Source: Lineus longissimus
Lineage: Eukaryota > Nemertea > Pilidiophora > Heteronemertea > Lineidae
Direction of reading: 5' to 3'
Assembly: GCF_910592395.1 (NCBI RefSeq)
Contig: NC_088319.1
Span: 10,106,001-10,170,000 of the forward strand
Length of the DNA stretch: 64,000 nucleotides
The notes under the pieces were generated by a model. The model saw only the letters and a list, made by a program, of their open reading frames with translations. It ran no database searches and was not told the DNA's origin. The first letter of the stretch is position 1; each line of letters starts with the position of its first letter. Shown piece by piece: positions 20,323 through 29,238 of this stretch. The translations under genes were made by a program, and so were the position numbers.

Positions 20323-22435
20323 TTAGACTTTTAGGCTTTTTATGTCTGAAATTGGTAACCATTCATTGAATTTATCACTGTAACCTTTCCATTTCACTAA
20401 TCCGTATTTTTTACCTTTAGTGGTCTTGCGCCTTATTATCTTCTCGATCTTGTATTCTATTTGGTCAGGATTGGGAACATAACTTAATTCCTCCTCATAG
20501 AAATATCCTTGAATTTCTTCCTTTTGGTAATCTTCAAGTTTGTAGACAATTGGATGAGTGAAGATTATCTGTCTTATTTGAAAAACTTCTTCAGTGAAAT
20601 TGGGCAAGTAGCCTTTGTCGAAAATAGTCTTGTACTTTGAAATTCTGACACTGTCACCAACCTTGTACTTTGGATCACCAAATGTCTCTTTGAGGTGAAG
20701 ACCGTAAAGGTTGTACCAGACAGTTCCTTCATTCTCCCTCTTTCTGGCGTCAATTGGTTTCATACCTATTGTTGAGTGAAATGAGTTGTTGTACCCGCTC
20801 ACCAATTCATCTAGGACATCGACCCACTTGTCAGTTTCCTTTGCGGTGAAGTACTTCCACATTTTATCCTTTAAAGTTCTGTTGAATCTTTCCACAACTG
20901 CTGCCTTCTTACTTGAAAATGTAGAGAACCACTCTATGTTGTTTTCTCTCAAGAGTTTTTTAAAGTGTTGGTTGTAGAACTCATTGCCTTCATCAAATTG
21001 GATTTTCGTTGGTTTAGCAACAACTGGTTTAGCTTCTTCAAGATCATTTTAAATGCATCTCTGATTTCTTCTCCTCTCTTGCTCTTAACGGCCATAGCCC
21101 AAGAATAGCGACTGAATAGGTCAATTACTGTCAAAATGAATCTGTTGCCTTTATTTTGTTTCTCAAATTTTTGCATGTCCACAAGATCTGCTTGCCATTG
21201 TTGATCGATGTAAGATACCATTGTCTTTCGGAATGTAAATTTCTTAAAGGATAGCTCCTGGAATAAATCGCTATAGCGATAATCGGGAAAACTAACGCAC
21301 CTGCATATTCCGTATATCATTATTATTCCAATATAGGACTGTATATCGCTCAAAAATTTGCGTTTGTACCAATAAATGTGTTTTAAATCCACTAAACACA
21401 GAGTTTATGGAGGGCGCCATTTTCTCACTTTTTTCGCGATCTCTCCTCCAAAACCGGAGAATCGTGACGTCACGTGTGCAATTCACATTGTCAGTATTGT
21501 CACAATAGCAGTCAGCCGATTGATATTTTGAGATCGTGTTATTGTATTGTTATCAAGGGGGCTTCAGATGATGAAAGCTACGTTGACAGCAGTGACACTT
21601 CGATGAGCAGCGGGAGTTATGAAGATTTGGATGTAGGGGGAATGTTGGTGTACAGGGCTACCAGTTTGAGCCGGAATATGAAGAGAGGGGGAGATTGACG
21701 GCAATGACGCTATGGCCAGATGGCTCAAGCTATTGAAGATGCAGCTGGACCCGATGTTGATGGCCAAAATGAGGACTATGCACCGAGGCATTTTGCATTC
21801 AAGCAATCCATATATTACGCGAATGTCCAAATAAAACGAAATTAGAATGATTTAATTGCGTGATATCTTGAGACATGCGAGAGAGATCGCGAAGAAACGG
21901 ATATTGACATGGATTCACACACTGCGCACGCGCGAAAAGCGGTGACAAGCCCACAATATGCACGATCGGTGCTTCGGAATTTAAGCCAATCACTGCCATT
22001 GCACACACCGCGTCATCACCGAGGGAAATTTGACTCAAAATGGCGCTGTCCATGTCAGTAAAATAGGGACTATTAATATCAATTTTTCTCCCTGAACTAT
22101 AATATTTCTTCCACTTTCAAAAGGTTTGTGGTAAGGAGGAATACTCATTTAATATATTTCCATTGGTTTCGTTCAAAAAGGCTGCCAACGATTTATTCCA
22201 GGAGCTATCCTTTAATGGCCGGTTTGTGTAGTTGGTGAGTTGGTAGTGTGTCTAGAAATTCTTTTACTTCCTTTTACTTGATTTTGTTACTAGTTTTACC
22301 AGTAACACTATCTTCCCTTACTTGTTTCCATATCTTACCTAATGAACTGTAAGCCACAGGACATTCAGGATTGAAGTACAAATCTCTCAGATACTGTTCG
22401 ATACTGTCTGGGTCTTTTAGTTCTGTTTTACTCAT
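20323..22435 (-). pseudogene. int: Retroviral-type DDE integrase with C-terminal chromodomain, disrupted
   Basis: The integrase inserts the element into host DNA. The start at 22435 shares a palindrome with the ATPase start. An in-frame TAA lies about 50 codons in, near 22280. A 964-bp TTAA element (21248-22211) then interrupts the N-terminal domain, and coding resumes in the same frame. The catalytic core has WQADLVDM (first Asp), FDEGNEF (second Asp) and VVERFNRTLKDKMW (Glu). A one-base shift near 21040 separates the first two Asp blocks. The C-terminus (about 20330-20450) has YGLVKWKGYSDKFNEWLP, a chromodomain, which may guide insertion to chromatin marks. At least three independent lesions make it non-functional. 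Confidence 0.9.
21248..22211. mobile_element. TTAA-specific MITE (Kolobok-like) inserted in the integrase gene
   Basis: A 23-bp perfect terminal inverted repeat starting AGGATAGCTCC is flanked by TTAA at 21244-21247 and 22212-22215. The 964-bp body has no transposase. It contains an acidic Ser/Asp-rich frame (about 21560-21700) and, one frame over, YQFEPEYEE. This resembles exon 1 of the P2X7-like gene in the other TTAA element. A consensus CRE, TGACGTCA, occurs just upstream at about 21466. Confidence 0.85.
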
Positions 22436-22442
22436 TTAAATG
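22433..22442. promoter_or_regulatory. Palindromic divergent start CATTTAAATG
   Basis: The integrase ATG (minus) and the ATPase ATG (plus) are separated by only four bases, TTAA. The 10-bp palindrome CATTTAAATG supplies the TAAATG start context to both genes. No room remains for untranslated leaders or a conventional bidirectional promoter between them. Confidence 0.7.
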
Positions 22443-23054
22443 AAGGCAAAAGACATACTAGTTTTCGGTCCACACAACATGTTGATTTCAGGAGTCACCA
22501 ATTGCGGTAAGACTCATTTTGCTCTTGACCTCTTAGAGAAGGAATATCGTCATAAGTTCCAGAACATAGTCGTTTTCTGTCCCACTTACTTTAGAAACAA
22601 GACGTACAATAGGAGATGGATTTACGAAGACAAGAATGTTTTCATTGTCAATCCAATTGCTGTAGCCAATAATTTAGACCCTGTGCTTCAATTTGCCACA
22701 ATGGCCTTTGAAGGAGCACAGACATTATTCATCATTGACGACTGTGCTAATTTGAGAGACACAAAGAAGAAGGTGTCTGAGTTATGTAATCTTGCCTTTT
22801 CCGGTAGGCACTACAATCTGACTGTTTGGTTACTCGTTCAGAAGTACAACTCTGTTGTTAAGGACTTCAGAGAGAACATAAGGGTTTTAGTCCTGTTTTT
22901 CAACAAGGATGAATCGGCAATGAAAGATGCCTTAGAAGAAAATAGTGTTATCCCTAAAGACCAGAGGCAAAAATACATAGATGCCCTTAAAAAGACGAAA
23001 GGATCTAAATTGATCATAAGACTAGAACACCCATATGGTTTTATTCACGTTTAG
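22440..23054 (+). CDS. A32-like DNA-packaging ATPase
   Basis: This 204-residue P-loop ATPase of the FtsK/HerA-A32 group is thought to pump element DNA into a capsid. Walker A is GVTNCGKT (residues 18-25). Walker B is FIIDD (97-101). A sensor-like stretch follows (VWLLVQKYNSVVKDFRENI, about 131-149). The length is typical of the Polinton enzyme. It is the only core gene on the plus strand in this part of the element and is divergent from the integrase. The frame is intact, so capsid packaging genes may still be under little decay. Confidence 0.92.
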   Translation: MKAKDILVFGPHNMLISGVTNCGKTHFALDLLEKEYRHKFQNIVVFCPTYFRNKTYNRRWIYEDKNVFIVNPIAVANNLDPVLQFATMAFEGAQTLFIIDDCANLRDTKKKVSELCNLAFSGRHYNLTVWLLVQKYNSVVKDFRENIRVLVLFFNKDESAMKDALEENSVIPKDQRQKYIDALKKTKGSKLIIRLEHPYGFIHV

Positions 23055-23102
23055 TCTTTTTTCTTATTCTTCTTCCATAGTCTTTCTTCTTATTCTTTTT
23101 CC

Positions 23103-23540
23103 TTAGTCTTTCTTCTTCTTTCCAACGAAATAGTAAATCCCAAAACCCAAGACGCTCATTCCTAAAATGATCCAAAGGTATTCGTAATTCTTCATTTCAT
23201 CGCTGGGCTTGTAGTAGTCGCTCAATTGTGGTTGTCTAGGAATGGTAATTTTATCATGTGGGTTTAAACTGTTGTACAATGAAAGTGAGGCGTCGGCATT
23301 TTTTAAGTCAATTGCCGCTTCATGTTCTCTCTTTAATTCAAGGTTAACGAAGTCAATGGTACTTTTCCTATGCTCATTCCATTCTGTGGATGCTCTTTGC
23401 AATTGCTCTTGAGCTAAATTGTGTCTCTTCATTTCATCCTCATAGCCATTCTTGTCCAGTTTTTTAAAAAGGTGACTAGTACCGGCAAAGGCTAAACCAT
23501 TAACCAGCGCAGAACCAACCATCATAGCTATTCCTGCCAT
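23103..23540 (-). CDS. Polinton small membrane protein with two terminal hydrophobic segments
   Basis: The protein has 145 residues. The N-terminus MAGIAMMVGSALVNGLAFAG is a hydrophobic Gly/Ala-rich segment, and the C-terminus LWIILGMSVLGFGIYYFVG with a KKKK tail is a clear membrane anchor. Between them lies a charged helix rich in Glu, Lys and Arg (about 25-75). It converges with the ATPase gene, the spacer being a 27-bp TTCTTCTTATTC-type duplication. The start has TAAATGG. The function is unknown. A virion membrane or pore-like role is possible by analogy with other small Polinton proteins. Confidence 0.65.
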   Translation of the reverse strand: MAGIAMMVGSALVNGLAFAGTSHLFKKLDKNGYEDEMKRHNLAQEQLQRASTEWNEHRKSTIDFVNLELKREHEAAIDLKNADASLSLYNSLNPHDKITIPRQPQLSDYYKPSDEMKNYEYLWIILGMSVLGFGIYYFVGKKKKD

Positions 23541-23577
23541 TTAGTTTAGTGTGATTTTAGCCAAAATGAGTAAAAAA

Positions 23578-24333
23578 TCAGGCGCAGTGAGTAAAGGTCA
23601 ATTGGTACTGTACGTCAAAACCATTAAGGTCGATAATGTCATTGTTTTCATCTGTTAGGCGAATATTCAACTTGCCAACACTTGATTTGCACGGAATTTC
23701 CATGTTATCCCCAAAGGAATATGCTATCATATCTCCAAAGTTAGATTCTTTTATCGGTCTAGTGGCTAAGACATCTGATGGCTTGCCATTGCTCATTACA
23801 TTGTTGACGATGTCACTGTGGAAAACAAAATAGTCCATTGGTCTAAAATTTATGGGCCTATCGCTTACAAACTCACCATTTGTTGGTAAAACTGGATATG
23901 TGGGGTAAGGCCATTCCGGTTTAAAGCCAAATAATTCATTGCTTTTACCAAAAAACATAATCTGGTAAAACTCTCCATTTTTTCTCTTAAGCATCTTCAT
24001 TACTGTCCTACCAGTGGGTTCATCAACATCAAACTTAACAGCATTTTTGCTTAAACTATTTTCTTTCAATTCATTTGCAAACATCTTTGAAAAGCTTTCA
24101 AGGTCATAGAGACCATCGGGTATTTTAATCTCTGTAGCATCTATTGAAGATCCACGCACCTTAATTTCGTTATTTTGTTTTGCTTTACTTATGTTGTAGA
24201 ATGTACAAGGTATTCCCGCATATGTCAAACTGACGCTAATGACATTCTGAATTTCAGTGTTAAGATGTATGGTTAAATCATGTGATTTCTGTTCTGGGTA
24301 GTCACTGGAATTAATGTACACCACGGTTTTCAT
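23578..24333 (-). CDS. Minor capsid/penton-like protein, paralogue 2
   Basis: The protein has 251 residues, is intact and lies between the two small membrane-protein genes and next to the capsid gene. Alternating hydrophobic strands suggest a beta-sandwich. It shares DGLYDLESF, NELFGFK, DRPINF, GKPSDVL and LTDENND blocks with the protein at 10952-11689, so the two are paralogues. Position beside the capsid gene makes it the better candidate for the canonical minor capsid (vertex) protein. The start has TAAATG preceded by a 22-bp tandem repeat. The identification is by context and fold-like pattern. Confidence 0.6.
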   Translation of the reverse strand: MKTVVYINSSDYPEQKSHDLTIHLNTEIQNVISVSLTYAGIPCTFYNISKAKQNNEIKVRGSSIDATEIKIPDGLYDLESFSKMFANELKENSLSKNAVKFDVDEPTGRTVMKMLKRKNGEFYQIMFFGKSNELFGFKPEWPYPTYPVLPTNGEFVSDRPINFRPMDYFVFHSDIVNNVMSNGKPSDVLATRPIKESNFGDMIAYSFGDNMEIPCKSSVGKLNIRLTDENNDIIDLNGFDVQYQLTFTHCA

Positions 24334-24336
24334 TTA

Positions 24337-24418
24337 TTGCACTTAAATTTTAATTTACTGTACTTAAATTTTAATTTACTGTACTTAAATTTTAATTTAC
24401 TGTACTTAAATTCTACTT
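24337..24418. repeat. 22-bp tandem repeat upstream of the minor-capsid gene
   Basis: About three and a half copies of ACTTAAATTTTAATTTACTGT lie between the minor-capsid start and the stop of the next gene. Each copy includes a TTAAAT core similar to the start-codon context. Confidence 0.9.
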
Positions 24419-24649
24419 GATTATGTTTCTGGGTAAAATACCTTGATCGTAAAAGTATTCCAATGTTACATTACTTACTGCTACAATTCTGCCAAGTTTA
24501 AGAATCTCTTCTAAGTTTGCCTGACTTGGCTGGCCAATGGCAATTCTCAAGAATCTCTTAAGTAAATATGAGTAACCAATTGTTGCCGTCGCCAATAACA
24601 CACTTTGGTACAGTGTATTGATGATTTCCTTCTTTCCTGGTGATTCCAT
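24413..24649 (-). CDS. Polinton small membrane protein
   Basis: The protein has 78 residues. A central hydrophobic stretch (SVLLATATIGYSYLLKRFL, about 16-34) and a second weaker one (about 50-62) suggest one or two membrane passes. The start carries TAAATGG. It sits between the candidate major and minor capsid genes on the same strand. No enzyme motif is visible, and the role is unknown. Confidence 0.6.
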   Translation of the reverse strand: MESPGKKEIINTLYQSVLLATATIGYSYLLKRFLRIAIGQPSQANLEEILKLGRIVAVSNVTLEYFYDQGILPRNIIK

Positions 24650-24710
24650 TTATTTAGAATGAAATCTTCATTGGTGACACCAATTGATTCATATTTACAG
24701 TAAAATGACC

Positions 24711-25932
24711 TTAATGTTGCAAGGAAACAATCTGTGAATTTTGAATGTTAACTTGAGCATCAGAAACCACAAATATGTGCATTTTGTATGGCCCCTTTCC
24801 AGATTCTTTTGTTATCGACAATTGAATACCATCTTTAGTGTTTTGAAGCTTTTTGCCCGATCCGTGTAATCTATTGTCTTCAGTGGTTCTCAGGTCCAAC
24901 CAAAGACCGTAGTTATTCGAGTCTCCATAGTACTTTTTCATAGACATGTTGCAGTCGTAAGTTTTCTTTAAGTCTTCGGTCATGAAGTGTTTCTTGATCT
25001 CCTCCCATTGATCTAGCATTCTCATTCCTTCTGGAAACACCTGATTAGCGACTCCTTCGATGGTTATTTGAATCTCTTGAACCATCAGTGTAATCAGAAA
25101 TGAATAGAAGTAATAGTCCTTTTATGGACATTCGAGGAAAATTGATGTTCTCGTTGATCAGCGTTTCATTGGCCGTTACGTTGACAGTTTTGAAGTGATC
25201 TACCCAATCGTAATAGATGGAGAAACCTGAATTGTACTTGTTTGTAAGCGTATTGGCTAATCCCTTGTTAGTTACTGTGTCATATTCAAAACTGATATTT
25301 TCAAGTTTGTAATTCATGTTTGCAGTTGTGCTGGTAACGATGATCTCCTCCTTTGGTGCTAACGTAATCTCGATGATCACATCCTCTTGAATTGGAAACT
25401 TGTAAAATGGAGCATAGTTGAAAAATAGCTCAAAATCTAACGGTATCTTGTACTTGGTTCCAAATACTTTCTTCAGTGTTTTCTCATCGCTGGTTTCACC
25501 GGTAACATCGGCTTCTGCAACACCTGATCTCAACTTTCTAAGATTTTCTGACTGAATACCTTGAAAAACACTATCGTTCCTTTGCTCTTGTGTTAACCAC
25601 AGATCTTTAAAAGTCGAATAATGACTGTATTCATTGAGATCAAATATCTGTTCCGTTCCCCACTTAATTACCATCTTGGATAACAGGTTTCTTCCGAGAT
25701 TGTTAACCACGCTGTTCTTTGAATCACCAGAAATGGTGACATCAGCTGACAGAAAAAGAGACCTGGGTACAAAGAACGTATTTTCTCTTAAAGCAGGTAT
25801 TCTAATGTACAATGTTTCTTTTGGGTTAGCAGAAGACGGATTGTGCGTGATAATGTGATGATTTCTCTCGGCCTTTAATCCGAGTGGAATCTTATGACTC
25901 CTTTCAGTGTTGAGAAGTACTCCAGTTGTCAT
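24711..25932 (-). pseudogene. Candidate major capsid protein (double jelly-roll type), frameshifted
   Basis: The first 295 codons (from 25932) are beta-rich, with long strand-like blocks such as ENTFFVPRSLFLSADVTI, YKLENISFEYDTV and IKGLLLLFISDYTDG. A second frame (from 25085 to 24711) continues the protein with VQEIQITIEG, ILWL-type strands and IFVVSDAQVNI. The break falls at about 25090. A few residues seem to be missing there, so a small frame-shifting deletion is more likely than programmed shifting. The position next to the minor-capsid-like gene and the size fit the Polinton major capsid. The start is preceded by TAAATAGA. The copy should not yield a full shell protein. Confidence 0.7.
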
Positions 25933-26010
25933 TCTATTTATTTGACTTGAAAATCATTCTATTTATTTGATCATTTCATCTCTGACTTGAAAATCATTCA
26001 ATCATTGATT

Positions 26011-27792
26011 TTACTTAGCAGCTTTAACAGCTTTAACAGCTTTAACACCTTCTACCAAACCATAAATTATGGAGCTAACAACAACAATCACTAGAATGAC
26101 TAGATGTTCGGCCATGAATCCAACAACTGCACCAACTGTTTTCAGGAGAAATGATACGATAGAACCGATGATTCCCGGTAAAGCCGCAGCTGATTTCTTG
26201 GCCAGTTCTTTTAGCCATTCAGCAAACTTCTTTAGTCCTTTAACTTTATCTGGAATTGATGATGGTTTATCCGGACTTGGCGGAGTAGGACTTGGTGGTA
26301 CTGGTTTATGCACAGGTTTCAAAGCATTACTGATACCAAAACCTAAAGTGGTAATTATCATAATCACTGCAGTTACTATTGCAGTGATTGTAAGGCCTTC
26401 AATCTTAAAAAGTAACTTGATTCTGTCCTTGAGTGAAATCTTTGAATCTGGTTTCTTCAAGACATCAGTGATCAAACGTTTCAGTTTTCTAGTTTGTGAT
26501 TCCCTCTCATTGTCTAACCTCCATACCTTTGCCTGTTCCTCGTACAATCTGTCTTCTAGTTCATCTATTTGCTTTTTCAACTCGTCTCTTTCTCCAGCAT
26601 CTTCCTTTGCTTTAGCATAGTCTATTTTTAGATTGTTAAGTTCTTCTTCTAGGTTAACTATTTTCATATTACTCATATCTCTCTCCATCTTAACTGTTGC
26701 ATGAACATCCCCACTGTGTAATAACGCTCTACGTTCTCTCAAAGCGTTATCTGAAAAACCAAATGCCCTTAATTCTTCATCAGTAGCATCTATGATTTTA
26801 TCTATTAGTGTTTGGTTCATCGTATCTTCATCTAAACTTCCATCTTCACTATTGATTACGTCAGTAATTTGTGAATCAAAATCTGTTATCTGTATTGTCG
26901 GTATATTGATTCGTGTTCTTGACGGTGACGGCGGACGTAAGTCATGAACAATTTCCTGAATTTGAATTTGTTTTTTTGGTGTTGACGTTTTATCATCACC
27001 TCTTAGATTATGAAGGAAAGGAGCTGTTTCTATTCTCTCTTTTCTTTTCTTTTCAACTTCAGCTTCTTGTTCTCGTCTTCGTTCGGCAATAAGTCCTGTG
27101 CCTTTAAAATACTTATTTTTGTCATTTAATATCTCCATTACTGATTTACCACCAGGAAAGCTTGTTATTGTAGAATTGGCTAAAAGACTACCATTTTTAT
27201 CTGTTATTCTAACCCAAACTAGTTCTCCTTTATTGTGTCCTATCATGTAGAGAGTTTCATTTGTTATTCCTTTTAAGAGCTCATTACCAGAAATTACGAT
27301 ATCACGATTAAGGCCTTCAATGATATGTTCATTGACTTCTTCTGCTGTAAAAACAAGTCTGGAAAGAGTCTTTAAAGTTCCGGGAGTAAATAACTTCGAT
27401 TTGCCATTAATAAAGTTTTCAGATCTAAGCACTTCCAATCTATTATTTTCGTTAGCTTTCGCATCCTCTTTATTGTCTCTTTCATCAAAAATCTTTCTCA
27501 TTTTTTCAGATTCCTTTTCATTTCTAACAGGCCAATTTGTTTCATCAGCAGGGTCATTAACACGTGTATTGTTAAATGTATCAGCGGTAGTTAGATTTTT
27601 AACACTTTCATCTTGAATCCTATTTAAGAAATCCAAAACACCCTTGTCAGAATCTGTGGTGTAAGTTGTGCCGTCATCAGGTACTGGGGTAATGAATGAT
27701 GTTTCAGCAGTACTACTGTTTGCTTCTAAAATGCGATAATTCTCTAACTCACCCATTTGGATATCTTCTCCTACTCCTCTTCCTTCAGCCAT
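26011..27792 (-). CDS. Large Polinton protein: coiled coil plus C-terminal membrane segments
   Basis: The protein has 593 residues and is intact. Residues 1-330 are soluble and charged. A coiled coil rich in Leu, Glu and Lys spans about 375-450. A membrane segment (LTITAIVTAVIMIITTLGFGI) follows at about 470-490, then a Pro-rich linker (PVPPSPTPPSPDKP). Two further hydrophobic segments lie between about 535 and 585, and a VKAVKAVKAAK repeat ends the protein. The ATG abuts the TAA of the upstream gene with no spacer. The C-terminal arrangement is a recurrent Polinton late-gene type. It could be a virion membrane or entry-related component, which is inference. Confidence 0.65.
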   Translation of the reverse strand: MAEGRGVGEDIQMGELENYRILEANSSTAETSFITPVPDDGTTYTTDSDKGVLDFLNRIQDESVKNLTTADTFNNTRVNDPADETNWPVRNEKESEKMRKIFDERDNKEDAKANENNRLEVLRSENFINGKSKLFTPGTLKTLSRLVFTAEEVNEHIIEGLNRDIVISGNELLKGITNETLYMIGHNKGELVWVRITDKNGSLLANSTITSFPGGKSVMEILNDKNKYFKGTGLIAERRREQEAEVEKKRKERIETAPFLHNLRGDDKTSTPKKQIQIQEIVHDLRPPSPSRTRINIPTIQITDFDSQITDVINSEDGSLDEDTMNQTLIDKIIDATDEELRAFGFSDNALRERRALLHSGDVHATVKMERDMSNMKIVNLEEELNNLKIDYAKAKEDAGERDELKKQIDELEDRLYEEQAKVWRLDNERESQTRKLKRLITDVLKKPDSKISLKDRIKLLFKIEGLTITAIVTAVIMIITTLGFGISNALKPVHKPVPPSPTPPSPDKPSSIPDKVKGLKKFAEWLKELAKKSAAALPGIIGSIVSFLLKTVGAVVGFMAEHLVILVIVVVSSIIYGLVEGVKAVKAVKAAK

Positions 27793-28641
27793 TTACTTTA
27801 CAGTAATAAAAATTAAACTTCCAACAACAGCATAGAGGATAAACTTGATTGTTTCATGGGTATCATCAGTCTTACTGGACACATCAGTCTTACTGGGCAC
27901 ATCAATCTTATTGGGCACAATAGGCCTGACCTGCCCAGTAGGCCTACCAGTTGCGTCAGCCTTACTTGTTACAGCATTTTTACTGGACACAACAGTCTTC
28001 ACATCTTTTGGTGTGGTAGTGATATTAGCCTTAACCCTTATCTTCTTAGAAGTTTGTCCTTGCATCAATAGAGGAGGAAAGGTCTTTTCATTGTTAATGT
28101 TATTCTTACCAGGCTTCAAGTGTTTAGTTGCTATCAGGATATCATTGTTGTAATTCTCGATCTTGCCGATCTTGAGTACCATGTCAGACCCTATGATGTA
28201 CAGACCTGGGGCAATTACATAGTCTAATCGTGTGTGAGTGTCCGACAGTGCTTTCTGGTATCTAGCAATTGAGATAGGGATAACCACATGCTGTTCAATT
28301 GAGTCACTTAGCAGTTTGATGAACTCCTTCTGGGCGTTAAATTCAGTTCCTGTTGTCCCAGTAATCGGGGTTCTAGTAAGGGCCTGTGATCCCAGTACAC
28401 AGTAAACATATGTTCTGATGGAATCATTCAATCTTTCTATCCCTGGATTCGAGAAACCTGAGGACTTAAGTGTCATGAATTGTTGGTACGTTTGGCATGG
28501 TTTCTGTTTTATCACATCAAATACATTCTTGTGTCTACTGACATGATCCTTGATGAAAGTATCTGGATATTTGAAATTAGTCATCCCAGCGTCCCAATCA
28601 GATTTAAACATTGGTGGCGTTCTATTCTCGTAAACTTGCAT
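27793..28641 (-). CDS. Polinton late-type protein with C-terminal membrane anchor
   Basis: The protein has 282 residues and is intact. The N-terminal 190 residues appear globular, with RTYVYCVLGSQALTR at about 76-90 and YVIAPGLYIIGSDMVLKIG at about 140-158. The C-terminal part is a Lys/Thr/Ser-rich linker with VSSK and VPSKTDV repeats, ending in a membrane segment (FILYAVVGSLIFITV). Both ends are zero-gap junctions: its ATG follows the TAA of the upstream frame, and its TAA precedes the ATG of the next gene. I do not know its biochemical role. Confidence 0.65.
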   Translation of the reverse strand: MQVYENRTPPMFKSDWDAGMTNFKYPDTFIKDHVSRHKNVFDVIKQKPCQTYQQFMTLKSSGFSNPGIERLNDSIRTYVYCVLGSQALTRTPITGTTGTEFNAQKEFIKLLSDSIEQHVVIPISIARYQKALSDTHTRLDYVIAPGLYIIGSDMVLKIGKIENYNNDILIATKHLKPGKNNINNEKTFPPLLMQGQTSKKIRVKANITTTPKDVKTVVSSKNAVTSKADATGRPTGQVRPIVPNKIDVPSKTDVSSKTDDTHETIKFILYAVVGSLIFITVK

Positions 28642-29124
28642 TTAGAAGAAATTGATTTTCGAATCATTGATGTAGTATCCAGGGTCAATTATGCTTGGGT
28701 TGTAATCCGGTTTACTCCAGGAAGTCCACCCCTCATTACTTTCAAGCGCTGAAAAATCATACTCGTCTTTTAAGCCAAATTCGCTTAGTAACTCACCTAG
28801 TTTCCTACGGTTAATGTTATTATTTGTTTCATTGAAATTGCTTTCTCCCAAAATGGGGATATCAAGGTTTTTCATAATTTTTCTGATTTGTTAGTAAGTG
28901 TGAAACCTGTAAAGTGATCTGATCATTTGATTGCTGCTGTTCAGATGCTCTAGTGAAATGCCACATCCAGTTGTCGCGAACCATACGGCCATGTTAAACT
29001 GATTCTGGTAGAACGCCAGTGGGTTTTTTTCAAGTCTAAGACAATCATCTCTGTTTTTCAATTTTAAAAACTCTGGCGTGATATCACTCTCTTGTACTTT
29101 GGAAAAATCTGTTAGCGGTAACAT
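28642..29124 (-). pseudogene. First minus-strand Polinton gene at the right end, with an internal stop
   Basis: A frame from the ATG at about 29124 encodes NPLAFYQNQFNMAVWFATTG and SLYRFHTY and then meets TAA at about 28891-28893. The same frame continues without shift to 28642. The likely lesion is one nonsense substitution. The upstream-most minus gene starts about 115 bp from the inner edge of the right inverted repeat. Family and function are unknown. Conserved-looking Trp, Phe and Tyr residues suggest a structured protein. Confidence 0.6.
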
Positions 29125-29238
29125 AGGTATCAAAGTGATAAAAGTCAAATGTAATGTTATCCTTATGCTTCGTTGCCAATGGGTAATACATTTAATTTAC
29201 TTGAATTTTGGTTAGGTCAAAAACAACCAACTTAAGTA

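Noticed and set aside
25045-25110. Programmed ribosomal frameshift in the capsid gene
   Set aside because: No slippery heptamer or downstream structure is evident and residues seem to be missing at the break, so a mutation fits better.
26069-26620. Plus-strand 183-codon frame
   Set aside because: It is antisense to the large coiled-coil Polinton gene and has no motif of its own.
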